Positions 34,287-44,215 of a DNA stretch of 64,000 nt are shown here, one piece after another. The DNA is taken from the NCBI GenBank assembly GCA_035772785.1, contig JAOCPU010000010.1, positions 620,001 to 684,000 of the forward strand. The letters are read 5' to 3'. This stretch comes from Phlebiopsis flavidoalba (lineage: Eukaryota; Basidiomycota; Agaricomycetes; Polyporales; Phanerochaetaceae). A program made the translations under genes and the position numbers. Positions within the stretch are counted from its first letter, which is position 1, and every line of letters starts with the position of its first letter. The notes under the pieces are model-generated. The model was given only the letters and a program-made list of their open reading frames with translations, was not told where the DNA came from and did no database searches.

Positions 34287-35591
34287 CTATCCTTGCCACA
34301 CAGCAGGCCCAGCTAAGCAGACCCAACATCAACATCCACGCAGGTCGCAGCATATGATGGTGACTCACGAGCTTGGTAACCGGTGAAGTTCTTGGGGAGG
34401 TTGTAGATGTTGATGAGGATACCAGGCTCGTACTACGAATATTACATTAGTATGCGGAAGGTGTGATGGGAATAGGTACGAAACGCCAGTGTAGACTCCA
34501 GGGATGGAGACGAGCGGGCCAGGTGTGCCACTGCCGCCGTTCTCGACGTTGACTTGAGCACAGCCGATGTAGAACTGTGCGCCGCCGTACGACTCGGCGA
34601 CGTGGAGGGCAATCTCAAGGAATCACGTCAGCGACATTATTGCAGGCGTTTCTTTGTGGACTGACCTGCTCAAACACGTGCGAGGTATTGGCCGCTTGGC
34701 AGGGGCTCTTGGGGAGCGCGAAGGTGAACTCTTGTTGAGCTGTGCCGAAATTGAGCAGACATTGCCGAAGAAGAGGGTAGTGGAGACTTACTCGTGGGGG
34801 GGAGGGGAAGACGAGCTGGCCGTTGCTCGTAGACGGGTGCTTGCTCGTAGACCTTGAACCAGGTCTTGCCGGTTCCAGCTGACGCAGAGTTGGCAGAGGG
34901 ATCGGCCCTTGGTCATGTAGACCGAGAGGTACTTTGATCATAATTAGATTCAGTACGCGTGAGAAAATTGTACTCTACGTACTCCTGGGTGGTAAATGGG
35001 GCCGTTCTGTGTGACGAGTGGTGTTCAGTACATATAGAATGTTAAACAACGTGAGCATCAACATACCGCTGCATACCTATCAGTACACGCGTTGTCTGAA
35101 TGTACTGTATGACGTACCTTTGAAGCCAATGGTAGAGCCTGCGGATACAGCGACGGTGGATGTCTGACCAGCCGTGTTCTGGAGGTCGAGCTCGTAGCAG
35201 CGGAACTCGGGGTCAGTGACAGACGTCACCTATAGAGCGTGTTAGATTGTGTTTATCTCCCAAATATATGCCCTTACTGGTCCGTTGGAGTAGTGGTTGG
35301 CAGTCTCACGGATTTTTTTTGTATTGCCAGTCCTGTGCTCTGAACGTTAGCACTGCTGGATTGTGGTATCCTCAAACTGCTTACTGCGGCAGTAGTGCCT
35401 AGGAACACAATTAGGTCATCGAAACCACGATGAATACGACATCGTATACTCACTGCCGGTGATGAAGTCGGGGAAAGTGTCTGTAAATATAGCGTCAGCC
35501 TCGGCATGACAGCATAGGGGCCTTAGCACATACAGTGGGCGGCTACAAGGGGAGCGGCAAGCGCGGCAAGAGCAGCGAGAGTGGGCTTCAT
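34287..35591 (-). CDS. AA9 lytic polysaccharide monooxygenase, tandem copy 3
   Basis: The best-preserved of the tandem trio. The signal peptide M-K-P-T-L-A-A-L-A-A-L-A-A-P-L-V-A-A is followed by His1 at 35591-35535. After introns come F-P-D-F-I-T-G, DWQY, IRETANHYSNGPV, then VTDPEFRCYELDLQNTAGQT (35150-35220), V-S-A-G-S-T-I-G-F-K and N-G-P-I-Y-H-P-G (34975-35000), which supplies the second His. TKADPSANSASAGTGKTWFK (34860-34915), QQEFTFALPKS (34705-34740) and EQIALHVAESYGG follow. The copper Tyr is in A-Q-F-Y-I-G-C-A-Q-V-N-V (34545-34590). PGPLVSIPGVYTG, P-G-I-L-I-N-I-Y-N-L-P and G-P-A-V-W-Q-G end at 34287. An eight-A run at 35316-35323 interrupts DWQYIRE with about seven extra bases. There is no CBM. 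Confidence 0.92.
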
Positions 35592-36620
35592 GGCTGTGAC
35601 GTTAGCGGTATTCCGGTGAGCACACAAAGTATCCACAAACGCTTTCTCTCGTATAAGTACTCCTCACGTCGCACGTCGCGATATCCCGCCATCCAATTCA
35701 TACACCACTTCACGGCCAATCGCAAGGCCACATCTTCGTTCTTAATGACATGTTGTGCAAGACGCAAGCCTTGGCACAGTCATCTATCTGCACATTTCGC
35801 CCTGAAGCACACAATGCGAGGCACTCGACGGCCCCGTGTCTGCATCGCGAAGAGTCTATGCCATGATGAGCGAAAGGGAGTTATGCGAAGCATACCAGGG
35901 CCGACAAGCGTCCGCCGCGGAGGCCATTCGACTGAACATGACCGACGCAGTGGAGCCCGCTTCCGACGGGATAACTGGTGCACGATCGAACCGAATTTTT
36001 ATCCCATCCTCGGGATAGACAAAAATAGGTCGCGCTAGAAGGGCGATTTGCTCGTGCGTTTATTGAGTATTTTGAATATGAACGCATCCTATGACAGGAA
36101 TGTGGTTGCCGACTGGGCTCGTGTATAAACCGACTGGAGCGTAGAGTCGAGATGCGGCGGGCCGGCGGCAAGATACACAAATTGAATGCAAATTATGTAT
36201 TTGGCTGAGAGAAGTTATATCAGCTGCGATCATGTAAGAGTAAACTTGTAACTTACTTGTGAGGTATATTTTATGGCTGAGCCAGTACAAGTCTACTTCT
36301 ATGTGGTGGTTGCCTAGAGGAAAGTCAGACGGGCGCGGATCAACTCGGGACAAACAAGGGAAATCCACGTGGCGTCTCATCTAGACGCTGGGTTTGCCAG
36401 TGAGGGTTACAGCATGCAGTAAGGAATTACCTACTGAGTCTTAGCGATGGATGCTCTGGGTGCTTTAGGGGGCTTTGACAGATTTTGCTAACCATAGATT
36501 TATCTTGAAGTAGAAATGCGTAGATGGTAAGACTATATTAAAACAAATAGTAGGGAAGGACAAAATATACACGAGCACAACAAACTCGCTGAGCTCAAAC
36601 CGTCAAGCCAGGGTTATAAG
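35592..36620. other. Intergenic between AA9 copy 3 and the membrane-protein gene
   Basis: It holds the AA9 copy 3 promoter. A minus-strand 106-codon ORF at 36060-36380 has a weak, possibly chance resemblance to an AA9 C-terminus (G-L-Y-T-S). No gene is supported. Confidence 0.4.
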
Positions 36621-37889
36621 TCAGTACGTTACAAAATGACCGCTCCTGAGGAGCCGTAGTGGAAGCAGAGCCTTTATTAAACCTAAGCGCAACGCCCAAT
36701 CGTCTGTTCCCTTCTCTTCAATCAGCTCGTGCACCATCTCAAGCCTCCTCGTATACCGCTTTCACGCTCTCCACGCTGACAACACGTCCAAACATACAAA
36801 GTGTCTTCGTCCGTGAATTGCTCATCCCAAGCAAAACGAGCGAACCGACTAGCAGTGCAGCAAGCGCCCAGCTACCAGCAAGCGACGCGTTGCCTGCCAG
36901 CGCAGCAGACGCATACACAAGCAGGTTCGCAAGGCCAATAAGCGGCGCCTCGGCCTCGGAGGGTTCGCGCAGCCACTCTCCCGCGGTGACGTACTTGATA
37001 TCGTCAACAAACCCCCGCATTCGCACCCAGCGGTCTTGGCTGAGCAGGATGATGAGGTCGCCTTCGACGCCCGGTTCCGGCGCGCCCTTCCACCCGGCAA
37101 CAGCGCGTCGCTTGAGCACGAGCGTGTGCAGTACGCGGGCACCGCTGAGTGCTCCCAGTACACCGAGCGCCCACCAGTCTTGCCAGGCGCACAATAGTGC
37201 GGCAGTGGCGAGAGTGAGCAGCGTCGCAGCGAGGTAGAGCAGTGATGACGTAGGGTCCGTCGAAAGGACACTGCTACGTCCGGGGGGGGTGCGACGTGTA
37301 CGGTCGTAAGGTGTCCCGACTTGCTCGCAGCCTGTAGGTAGCCTACTGTGGCTTGGTTCTCGACGCGGAAGACGTAACCTGTCGTCATTGCGGCTGTTGC
37401 AGGGTATTCGCCGCCATTGATGTCCGCAGCGTCTTGCTGATAGTGGATTCCTGGCGCGAGCACGAGCACGTCGAGCCATGACGCGCTGCCTGCGCGTGCA
37501 GTGCGTCGTGCAATGGTCTTGAAGTTGGCAATAGCGATGAGTCCAGCGGCATTGAGGAGGTAGTTGGGCCCGAAACTTCGTGAAGTGTTGGGTGAGCAAT
37601 AGATGCCAGATCACCGTATACATACCTATTCGAGCCTGATTTTGAAACATCTGCATCCCTCACGAGAAGACTCCGTTTCTGAAACATCGAACGAGCATGC
37701 TTTCCCCCTGTGAGATTACAATTGCTTCCAGAGGACATAACATCACTCACCTCGGCAACAGCATGCAGATTTGGCATTGAGGGGGTTGAGAGGTAAGAGT
37801 GGGGTAGAGCGCGAAGATGGTGGTAGGGATGTAAACCGCGAGGTCCAGGCGTGTCGTGAGATTCCAACGACGCGCGTGGCTAATGACTG
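36621..37889 (-). CDS. Multi-pass membrane protein, conserved-looking, function unknown
   Basis: The first recognisable coding (about 37880) contains a hydrophobic segment D-L-A-V-Y-I-P-T-T-I-F-A-L-Y. After an intron come a P-N-Y-L-L-N-A-A-G-L-I-A-I-A-N-F stretch, S-W-L-D-V-L-V-L-A-P-G-I-H-Y, and a polar loop with GYVFRVENQATVGYLQAASK. Then there are four clear TM helices: LLYLAATLLTLATAALLCAW (37190-37250), WWALGVLGALSGARVLHTLV, LIGLANLLVYASAALAG and SWALAALLVGSLVLLGM. Between them is a soluble segment (GDLIILLSQDRWVRMRGFVD). A one-base insertion after K-A-V-Y-E moves the annotated end. In the corrected frame the C-terminus continues RLEMVHELIEEKGTDDWALR to a stop at 36621. I do not recognise the family. 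The true start lies near or upstream of 37889. Confidence 0.65.
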
Positions 37890-38614
37890 CACACAAACGT
37901 ATTGTTCAAAGGCGGTGCCCGAACTGAACCTTATATCGCTTGCTTCGTTTGAAGCATAATTGAGGGGGCTCTGTATGTAAACCTATGTAAGCTGTATCAA
38001 ATAATATCGAGTCACAATAACATACGATTGTCAGAGCCTCTGTCCTGTCCAAACTACGCGCATCGCCCGACACTTGCCCAAAGCTGCTCAAGGCTTGCGG
38101 CGCTTCACCATGCTATCACCACGACCTCATGCTTCCCACGCATAGCCCCCAGTCTCCGCTTCCGGTCAGCTACATCGGAGACATCCGCAGACCCTAGGCT
38201 ACAATCGGAATGCACAGCAAGGGTGCTAGAGTATTGCTGAGCTTCGTACGAGTTCGTATGGGGCTAACTCTGGTGCGACCCTTCCCATTCAGCAGCTGGT
38301 TTAGACGGACGTGCGGCATTTGAAGGGTACGACCTGAGTCTGCTTTGCCATTGTAAGGAAAGGAGGATGGCGTATGCAGAGTCAGGGAGAGTGTGGAATG
38401 TTCAATTCGTGGCCATCGTCATGGTCAGGAGAGAGAAAAACTAGATCAGGGAGTCGAATAAATTGTGGCGCTCAATGAATGTAAGCGCCGATGGGATAGT
38501 GCAGTCTAAGATACAAATGTCGCAGCCTACAAATCAATGATAGTACAGGTAGTATGTAAATGATAAAGAGTGGATGATAATACAAGTGTGGATCGTGAAT
38601 GAGCGAGAGTAGTA
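37890..38614. other. Intergenic, no gene recognised
   Basis: Short ORFs only. It should include the promoter or first exon of the membrane-protein gene and the 3' UTR of the kinase gene. Confidence 0.45.
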
Positions 38615-41586
38615 TTAAAGTAGAGGTTGTGTGACGTCAAGCACCATAACTCGTTGATCAAGACTAGGCGTCGCCCCAAAAAACACCGACATGCGCGGCG
38701 ACTGCAGCGCGTCCGCAAGCTGCCAGTCCGCACCGAGCCGCTGGTAGACCGCCTTGAACGTCGTGTGAGCGAACCCTTCTCGAGGGACCAGTGCGAGGAC
38801 CGTGTCGTAGCCCGGAGCACGGTCGAAGTGGCGGCTGCGCGCCGCGGGGAGGTTCATATGCGGGGACATCGGGTTGTGCGCGACTGCCCGGCGCGGTGGA
38901 AGTGGAGGAGACCTCGACGCGGAAGCGGCACGCCTTCTGGATGTGCGTCGTGCCGTCGTAGATGTCGTCCCGCGCGGCACTTGAGGATGCCCCACTGGAA
39001 GTCTTCGAGCACTGGACACGCCGAGCGACTGGAGCACCGGCGGGCTTCGTTGCGCGTAGTGGTGATGTCGTCCATCGAGTACAACATGTACGACTGTGCA
39101 CGCCAGTGGAAAAGATTCGAGAACCAGCCTTTGAATTCGCCGACGGCGGGGGAGCCCAAGATCGTGGAGGGCGGAGGGAGACATGGGGACGGGGGGTAGA
39201 ACATGGGGAAGGTGAGAACAAGCATTCGAGGAGAATGTAGAACGCTTCTGTACAGTGGGCGATCCGATATCAGCGACGGGAAGCTTAGAAACTGATCGTT
39301 ATCGTCAACGAGCAAGCCCGTATAGTTTGTATGACATACGACGGTACTTCTTGTCCTTCTTGTCCGCCCCGGACAGCATCAACAGGTTCGTCATCTCCTT
39401 GCTCATGGGCGCATGAGGCATCGGAACAGAGGACCCGAAGCCCAAGCCACCATCGCCACCCTTGCGGCCGAGCTGTTCGCCTGTTCTCTTTGTCTGCGTG
39501 AAGCGTTGTTGCACTGAGCGCCTTGGCGGACGGGCTGGCGTGCGGGGACGCGAGCCACCGAGAGTGTCCATGGGAAGCATCGGCGAGCTTGCCGTCGGCT
39601 GCGGTCTGTCCTGAGACGATTTGACCCTGGACCATGTTCCAGTCGTTCACCCGTTCGTTGAACATGCTTGCATACTGGTCCACTGTCCTCTGAAGATCGG
39701 CGTCCTCGACCTTGGGCGGGGTAATCATGGGCAAGATCATTGGCTTGAGTCCAGGAACCGGCTTCGGGGCATGCACAAAGCTGTGCGCAGCCTGGTTACT
39801 AGCAATCGGTGGGAGAGCAGAGGGCGGCCGAGAAGTTCCAGCGTAACCAGGATAAACGATAACCGCTTGCAGGCTGGGTAACTGGTGAGGAAGGTGGTGC
39901 GAGCAACTCGGAGACTTGCAACCTACGCGACGTAGGGGGCGAACCGGCAGCTCGTGGTCCGGAATGCATACGTGCACGCGCGTCTTGAGCGTACGAGTGC
40001 AGGTTAGGTGATAGCGCAGGATCGCGACCATCTCCAACGGGAGACGAAGTGGGCCTGGGTCGTTGAGGTCGCGGGCCCGACCGGCGAAGGAGGGTGTTCA
40101 CGAGACATTGTGCGGTCCATAGCAGGCATACCAGGAATAGAGACAAGCGGACGAGCGGGAGAGGGTGAACGAACCGTAGATGCCGTGTCAGCAGCCGTAG
40201 GAAACAGGGGCTTGGTGCCGACGACGATCTCCGATTCGCCCTTGCGATACTTGGGAGCCGAGTACTGTTTGATGACCACCTCCCAGGGATTTTCAGGGAT
40301 GTCGTCCATGAGTATACCATGTTCTTCAATGGTGCGTTCTCGGTGCTTTTGGAGGAGGACAAGTAGAAAGCTTTCGCGAGGGAGTACCCTCCCCTGCTGG
40401 GCTGAGAAGGTCCGCCTTGATGTGCTCGTAGTTTGCGTGTCGACCCCAGATAACACAAAGAGAGCGAAAGAGATCGTGGTCGATGTGACGAGCCGAAGGC
40501 AAAGGCTTGGCGAGTTCGGACACCGGAGGGGCGGGTACGCAGACGATGCCAGGAGTAGTCTCGCCCGTGAGCCCAAGGGTGGGCAAGTATCTCAGCCATC
40601 TGGAATATCTATGAGTTAAAAGCGGCTGATACGGACATGTAACAGTCATACCGAGATGCGCTTCTTGACGTCCACGACCAGCATGCGGGGAAAGGAGGTC
40701 CTTGGCGAGGGGATCTATGTACGCCGGCATCTCATACTTGCCGAGCTTGATTGACTTTACCCAGGAGAGTCACGAACATTCTTGTCGTCGAAAGGAAGCC
40801 GCCCAGTCAAAAGCGCGTAGAGGATAACACCACAGCTCCAGATGTCGGTGGCGCCGTACCAGTGTACCGGTGTCCGTTGACGATTTCGGGGCTGGCGTAG
40901 TTGAGGGCTTCCACAGCTTGTCTCGAGTTGCAAGGTCGGAGGAGCAAACGCAGCCATGGCCCCCAGGTCGGCGATCTTGACGAGTGGGGGATCCAACGAA
41001 TGAATAGGAGGATGTTCTCGGGCTTCAAGTCGCGGTGGTGGATAATCGAGAACGTGTGTGCGTAGTTTAGACCATAGATTATCTGTTTGAAGTACCCGAG
41101 AGCCTCGCGAGGTGCCAATTTGCCGCGGTTGACTAGGAAGTCGAAGAGTTCGCCGCCTTCAACATACTCCAGGATCAGGTAAAGCTCCTTGTCACCCTCA
41201 TAGACGTCGTAGATGCGCATGATGTTTGGGTGGTTCATAAGTTTCATCATGGTGATCTCCCGGTCGATACCCACCCGTTGTCTTTCTCAGATTTGGCTTG
41301 AGCAGCTTCGGAGGAACGATTCTGAACGAAGGGCTGGAGGGGGAGAATCTTGACCGCAGCAAGCTGACCAGAGCGACGATGCCGAGCGACCTATGACGTG
41401 TCCGGACGCTCCCTTGCCGACGCACTCGCCAATGCATCCATGGGCCAACGAATTTAGCATCTTCCGGGTAGTCGAACGCGCCCTGTCCAGCAGCAGCCTT
41501 CTCTTTCTCCCAGCGTTTTGTACCGAGCGGAGTCCTGTATTTGGCGGGGGAGGCGCACGAGGAGGGTTTTCAAGCGTCGAAGACAT
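38615..41586 (-). CDS. CAMKL protein kinase, GIN4/HSL1-like (Nim1 group)
   Basis: A Ser/Thr kinase linked by family to septins, morphogenesis and G2/M timing. The start at 41586 gives M-S-S-T-L-E-N-P-P. The kinase domain follows: IGECVGKGASGHV (Gly-rich loop, about 41430), AAVKIL with the ATP-Lys (about 41350), REITMMKLMNHPNIMRIYDV, then LYLILEYVEGGELFDFLVNR. The catalytic loop is HRDLKPENILL (41000-41040). KIADLGAMAAFAP follows where DFG/DWG is expected. Then come TSCGSP, ASPEIVNGHRYTG, D-I-W-S-C-G-V-I-L-Y-A-L-L and RLPFDDKNVR. A long tail follows, with ILAHPW, ENPWEVVIKQYSAPKYRKGE, VDQYASMFNERVNDWN and NLLMLSG. The C-terminal KA1-like lipid-binding region contains GWFSNLFHW, YSMDDITTTRNEA and THIQKACRFRVEV. 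It ends SLDQRVMVLDVTQPLL at 38615. Many single-base indels are present. Confidence 0.87.
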
Positions 41587-42237
41587 GAGTGTTGACAATT
41601 ATCCAAGAATAAAGTAGTTAGATTAGAATGTTCAAGTATGATAGGACGTTGTGGCTGCCGTCTAGGTCGTCGCGTGCTTTGTGGTAGTAGTGGTCGAAGA
41701 AACGAGAATGTCGAACCGTCTTTGCCCTTGGGGCGCCAGCGGCTCGATGTCATCATACGCACGTGCCCAGGCCTCACGGAAGCTGCCGCGGCAAGCCCTC
41801 GAGTAGACTGTAGAACTCGCTTCGTTCTTTTCTGACGAGAAACATTCAATGCCATGAATTAAACCCCGCTTTGTATGGTGAGGTGGAAATGGAAATACAT
41901 ATAGAAGTTGGCTATCGCTAGTCATACTCATCGATCCAATATGCGAAGCTGGGAGTTGGCCTCTTTCCAAGCGTGCTACGCTTGAATGTATCCTCCCCTT
42001 GACTTCTTGACAGCGCTGAGACGACCTTCTCTCCGTCGGCACCACTCTTTGACTTCCAAATAGCGTGGGTCCCAGTTATGTTCAGTTGTGTCGACGAAAC
42101 AAACATTGAGGAGCGATGAGATGCGCCGACCAGCCTCCCTGGCTAAATCCTCGAAATCTATGCTGCCCAGCGGACGAAACGGGCGCTGCGATGCACATGG
42201 GGCACGAAAGACAGTTCTTCTCCGTCGCCTTCAAAGT
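41587..42237. other. Intergenic with possible 3' exon of copy G
   Basis: A minus-strand 62-codon ORF at 41918-42106 contains S-S-T-Q-L-N-I-T-G-T-H. Alternative frames give a charged stretch (RYLEVKEWCRRREGR) that might be the real C-terminus of the LRR gene upstream. This is not resolved. Confidence 0.3.
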
Positions 42238-43490
42238 CTAAGGAAGGAGAGGGCTCATGATATCTCCAGCGCATCTGAATCCGTAGAAGATGTATCCGGA
42301 CAGTGCGACGACGCTAATGCTGAGAATGAGCGTGTTCTGCCGGATCCGTGTTAGCCAAAAGTTCAGGATCTCGCGGGTTACACTTACAAAGATAAGCGCA
42401 GGGTCAAAATAACTCTCCCCATGGATGTTGATTTCCAAGCCGAGTTCAACAAGACTGTTTTGCGCGAGGGCCAAACATTCTTCCAGTAAAGATGGGGTCA
42501 AAGTCTGGGAGGGAGAATCGTAAGGCGAGCGCTGTAGGTTGAGAGTCGGATAGAACGGTCTCCAGAAGGCGCGTACGCTCCGGGTGTGAGGTCGTATTCA
42601 TCCAATGATAGATGTTCGATTTTACATTGGAATCCGAGGCCGTACGCGACAGCGATGTCTCCGTCGAAGTATTCCAGGTATGGCCAAACGCCTGGAGATC
42701 GTCTGTTGCTGCAGACTATGACCACGCCAGCCTTCGAGCCCCCACAATGTGTCCCTTTCCGTGCCTTCAGAAATTGTCAAGAAGCGTAAATTAGGAAATG
42801 CGCCATATAGCTCCCCCGGTCCGGCACCGTTGCAGAACTCAACACGCAGCGTAGTGAGGCGAGGAAAATCGGATGTGCATGGTTTCAAACTGGGGCCCAA
42901 GAGACATTCAACGCCCTGAGCGATTGCTTGAAGTGCTGAAACGTCTGCACAGGATCCCCGCCGTCCTCGTCCCGGTGGTAATCGAAGCTTGCGTCGATGA
43001 TTTCAACGGCACCATTGAAAGGTCGATTGCAGTAGCTCTTCGGCGTTGTCGTCTACGTCCCGCAGCATAAGTTTGCGTAGGGATGGGAGAGACGCAATCG
43101 CACGCGCAATCCTCTCATCGAGGCAGAAGGTGGGGGTTCCATGCAGCTCTAGCCTTTCAAGATGCGTGCAGCCCTCAAACATCTTTGCGATGAGCCTGAG
43201 TACGACCTTGATCCTATTGCGCTTTTCCATTCATGGTTTGCCAGTCGTAGCAGCTCAACCAAAGTTTGAGCTTGCGAAGTCGCTGAAAGGTGCGCGCGCC
43301 GTTTCCGGATCATGAACGAGCAAAAGGATAAGAAGATGGGCAGGGTGCTGTATGTTGACAATACCTTGACCAGCTCAGGGGCAACCAGCGGTGTGTAGAG
43401 AGTATGGCATGAGCGCATCATGCGAGAACAATCACCGGATGATGCCATGTGCCGCATGACCTCGATTAGAATATCCCACGTGAGGTTCAT
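42238..43490 (-). CDS. F-box-like/LRR family protein, copy G
   Basis: The start at 43490 opens MNLTWDILIEVMRHMASSGD, then SRMMRSCHTLYTPLVAPELV, the family F-box-like domain. A frame change follows. Leucine-rich repeats include FEGCTHLERLELHGTPTFCL and SLPSLRKLMLRDVDDNAEEL (43050-43170), then PRLTTLRVEFCNGAGPGELY and FPNLRFLTISEGTERD (42750-42870). YLEYFDGDIAVAYGLGFQCK and IEHLSLDEYDLTPGAY (42570-42680) come next. The C-terminal block LTPSLLEECLALAQNSLVEL (42440-42500) matches copy H (PSLLEDCLSQAQSSLVRLG). A final exon after an intron runs to about 42238. Repeats are irregular, as in fungal F-box LRR proteins. Its function is inferred only: substrate receptor of an SCF-type ubiquitin ligase. 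Fewer frame breaks than copies A, B and D. Confidence 0.65.
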
Positions 43491-44215
43491 TTTTGGCGGC
43501 CGAGCGTCCCTCTACAAAAGTATGAGATGATTGCGTTCACGGTTGTGTGTTCAACGACTCTGAGCCTGGGACTCACCCGCGACGCTGTCTCAGTGGGTTT
43601 TTCACCCGGACTGTTTTTCGAGCTCATAACGACGGCCCCGAGTCGGCTCTGCCAGCGTCGCCACCGACTTCTTCATGTTGCGAAACTGCCTTCCTATAAA
43701 TGCATTGAGCCAACACCTCTGTTTAATAGTAATAAACAGCTCACCGCATGTCGTGGATGCGATGGTGGTGGTTGTGATCGCCAACGGAGCGTCCATATTT
43801 GATGCGGATTTAGGTATATAACATATCAATGATTAAATAAACAGCGTATTTAATTACCACAAATACAAATCCGACAATTTGCGTCAGCAATATTCATCAT
43901 GCTCAATGTGTGACGAAGACGGATCGCGAAATATTCTACAGTTATTGAATGCCCCCTTTTCTTCAAAGCTTCATATCCTGTGAGTGCTATGGGCACTCTT
44001 CTACCGGACAAATCACACCCTGAATGTCCACCAGTGACGTTCAACAACTTAAGGTTCCACTACTAACAACCTCAGGCTAAAATATCCTAGGGTCCTGAGA
44101 TGCCCATCGTTACAATGTTGGGAAAACCACACCGACCAAGGCATAGACGTCGGTGCTCAAGCTGAGTGGCCACCGCAGTCGGCGATGGTGCGAATCGATA
44201 CGAAATCCGTCTGCG
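43491..44215. other. Spacer between copies G and H
   Basis: It should contain the promoter of copy G. Three small ORFs (43602-43829 and 43850-44047 minus, 43527-43802 plus) show no motif. The conserved GTTTACGTAATC block of copies A, B and D is not evident here. Confidence 0.4.

Noticed and set aside
36060..36380. Possible fourth tandem AA9 relic
   Set aside because: Only a few residues (G-L-Y-T) resemble the AA9 C-terminus. There is no G-P-A-V-W, no copper-Tyr motif and no intron correspondence.
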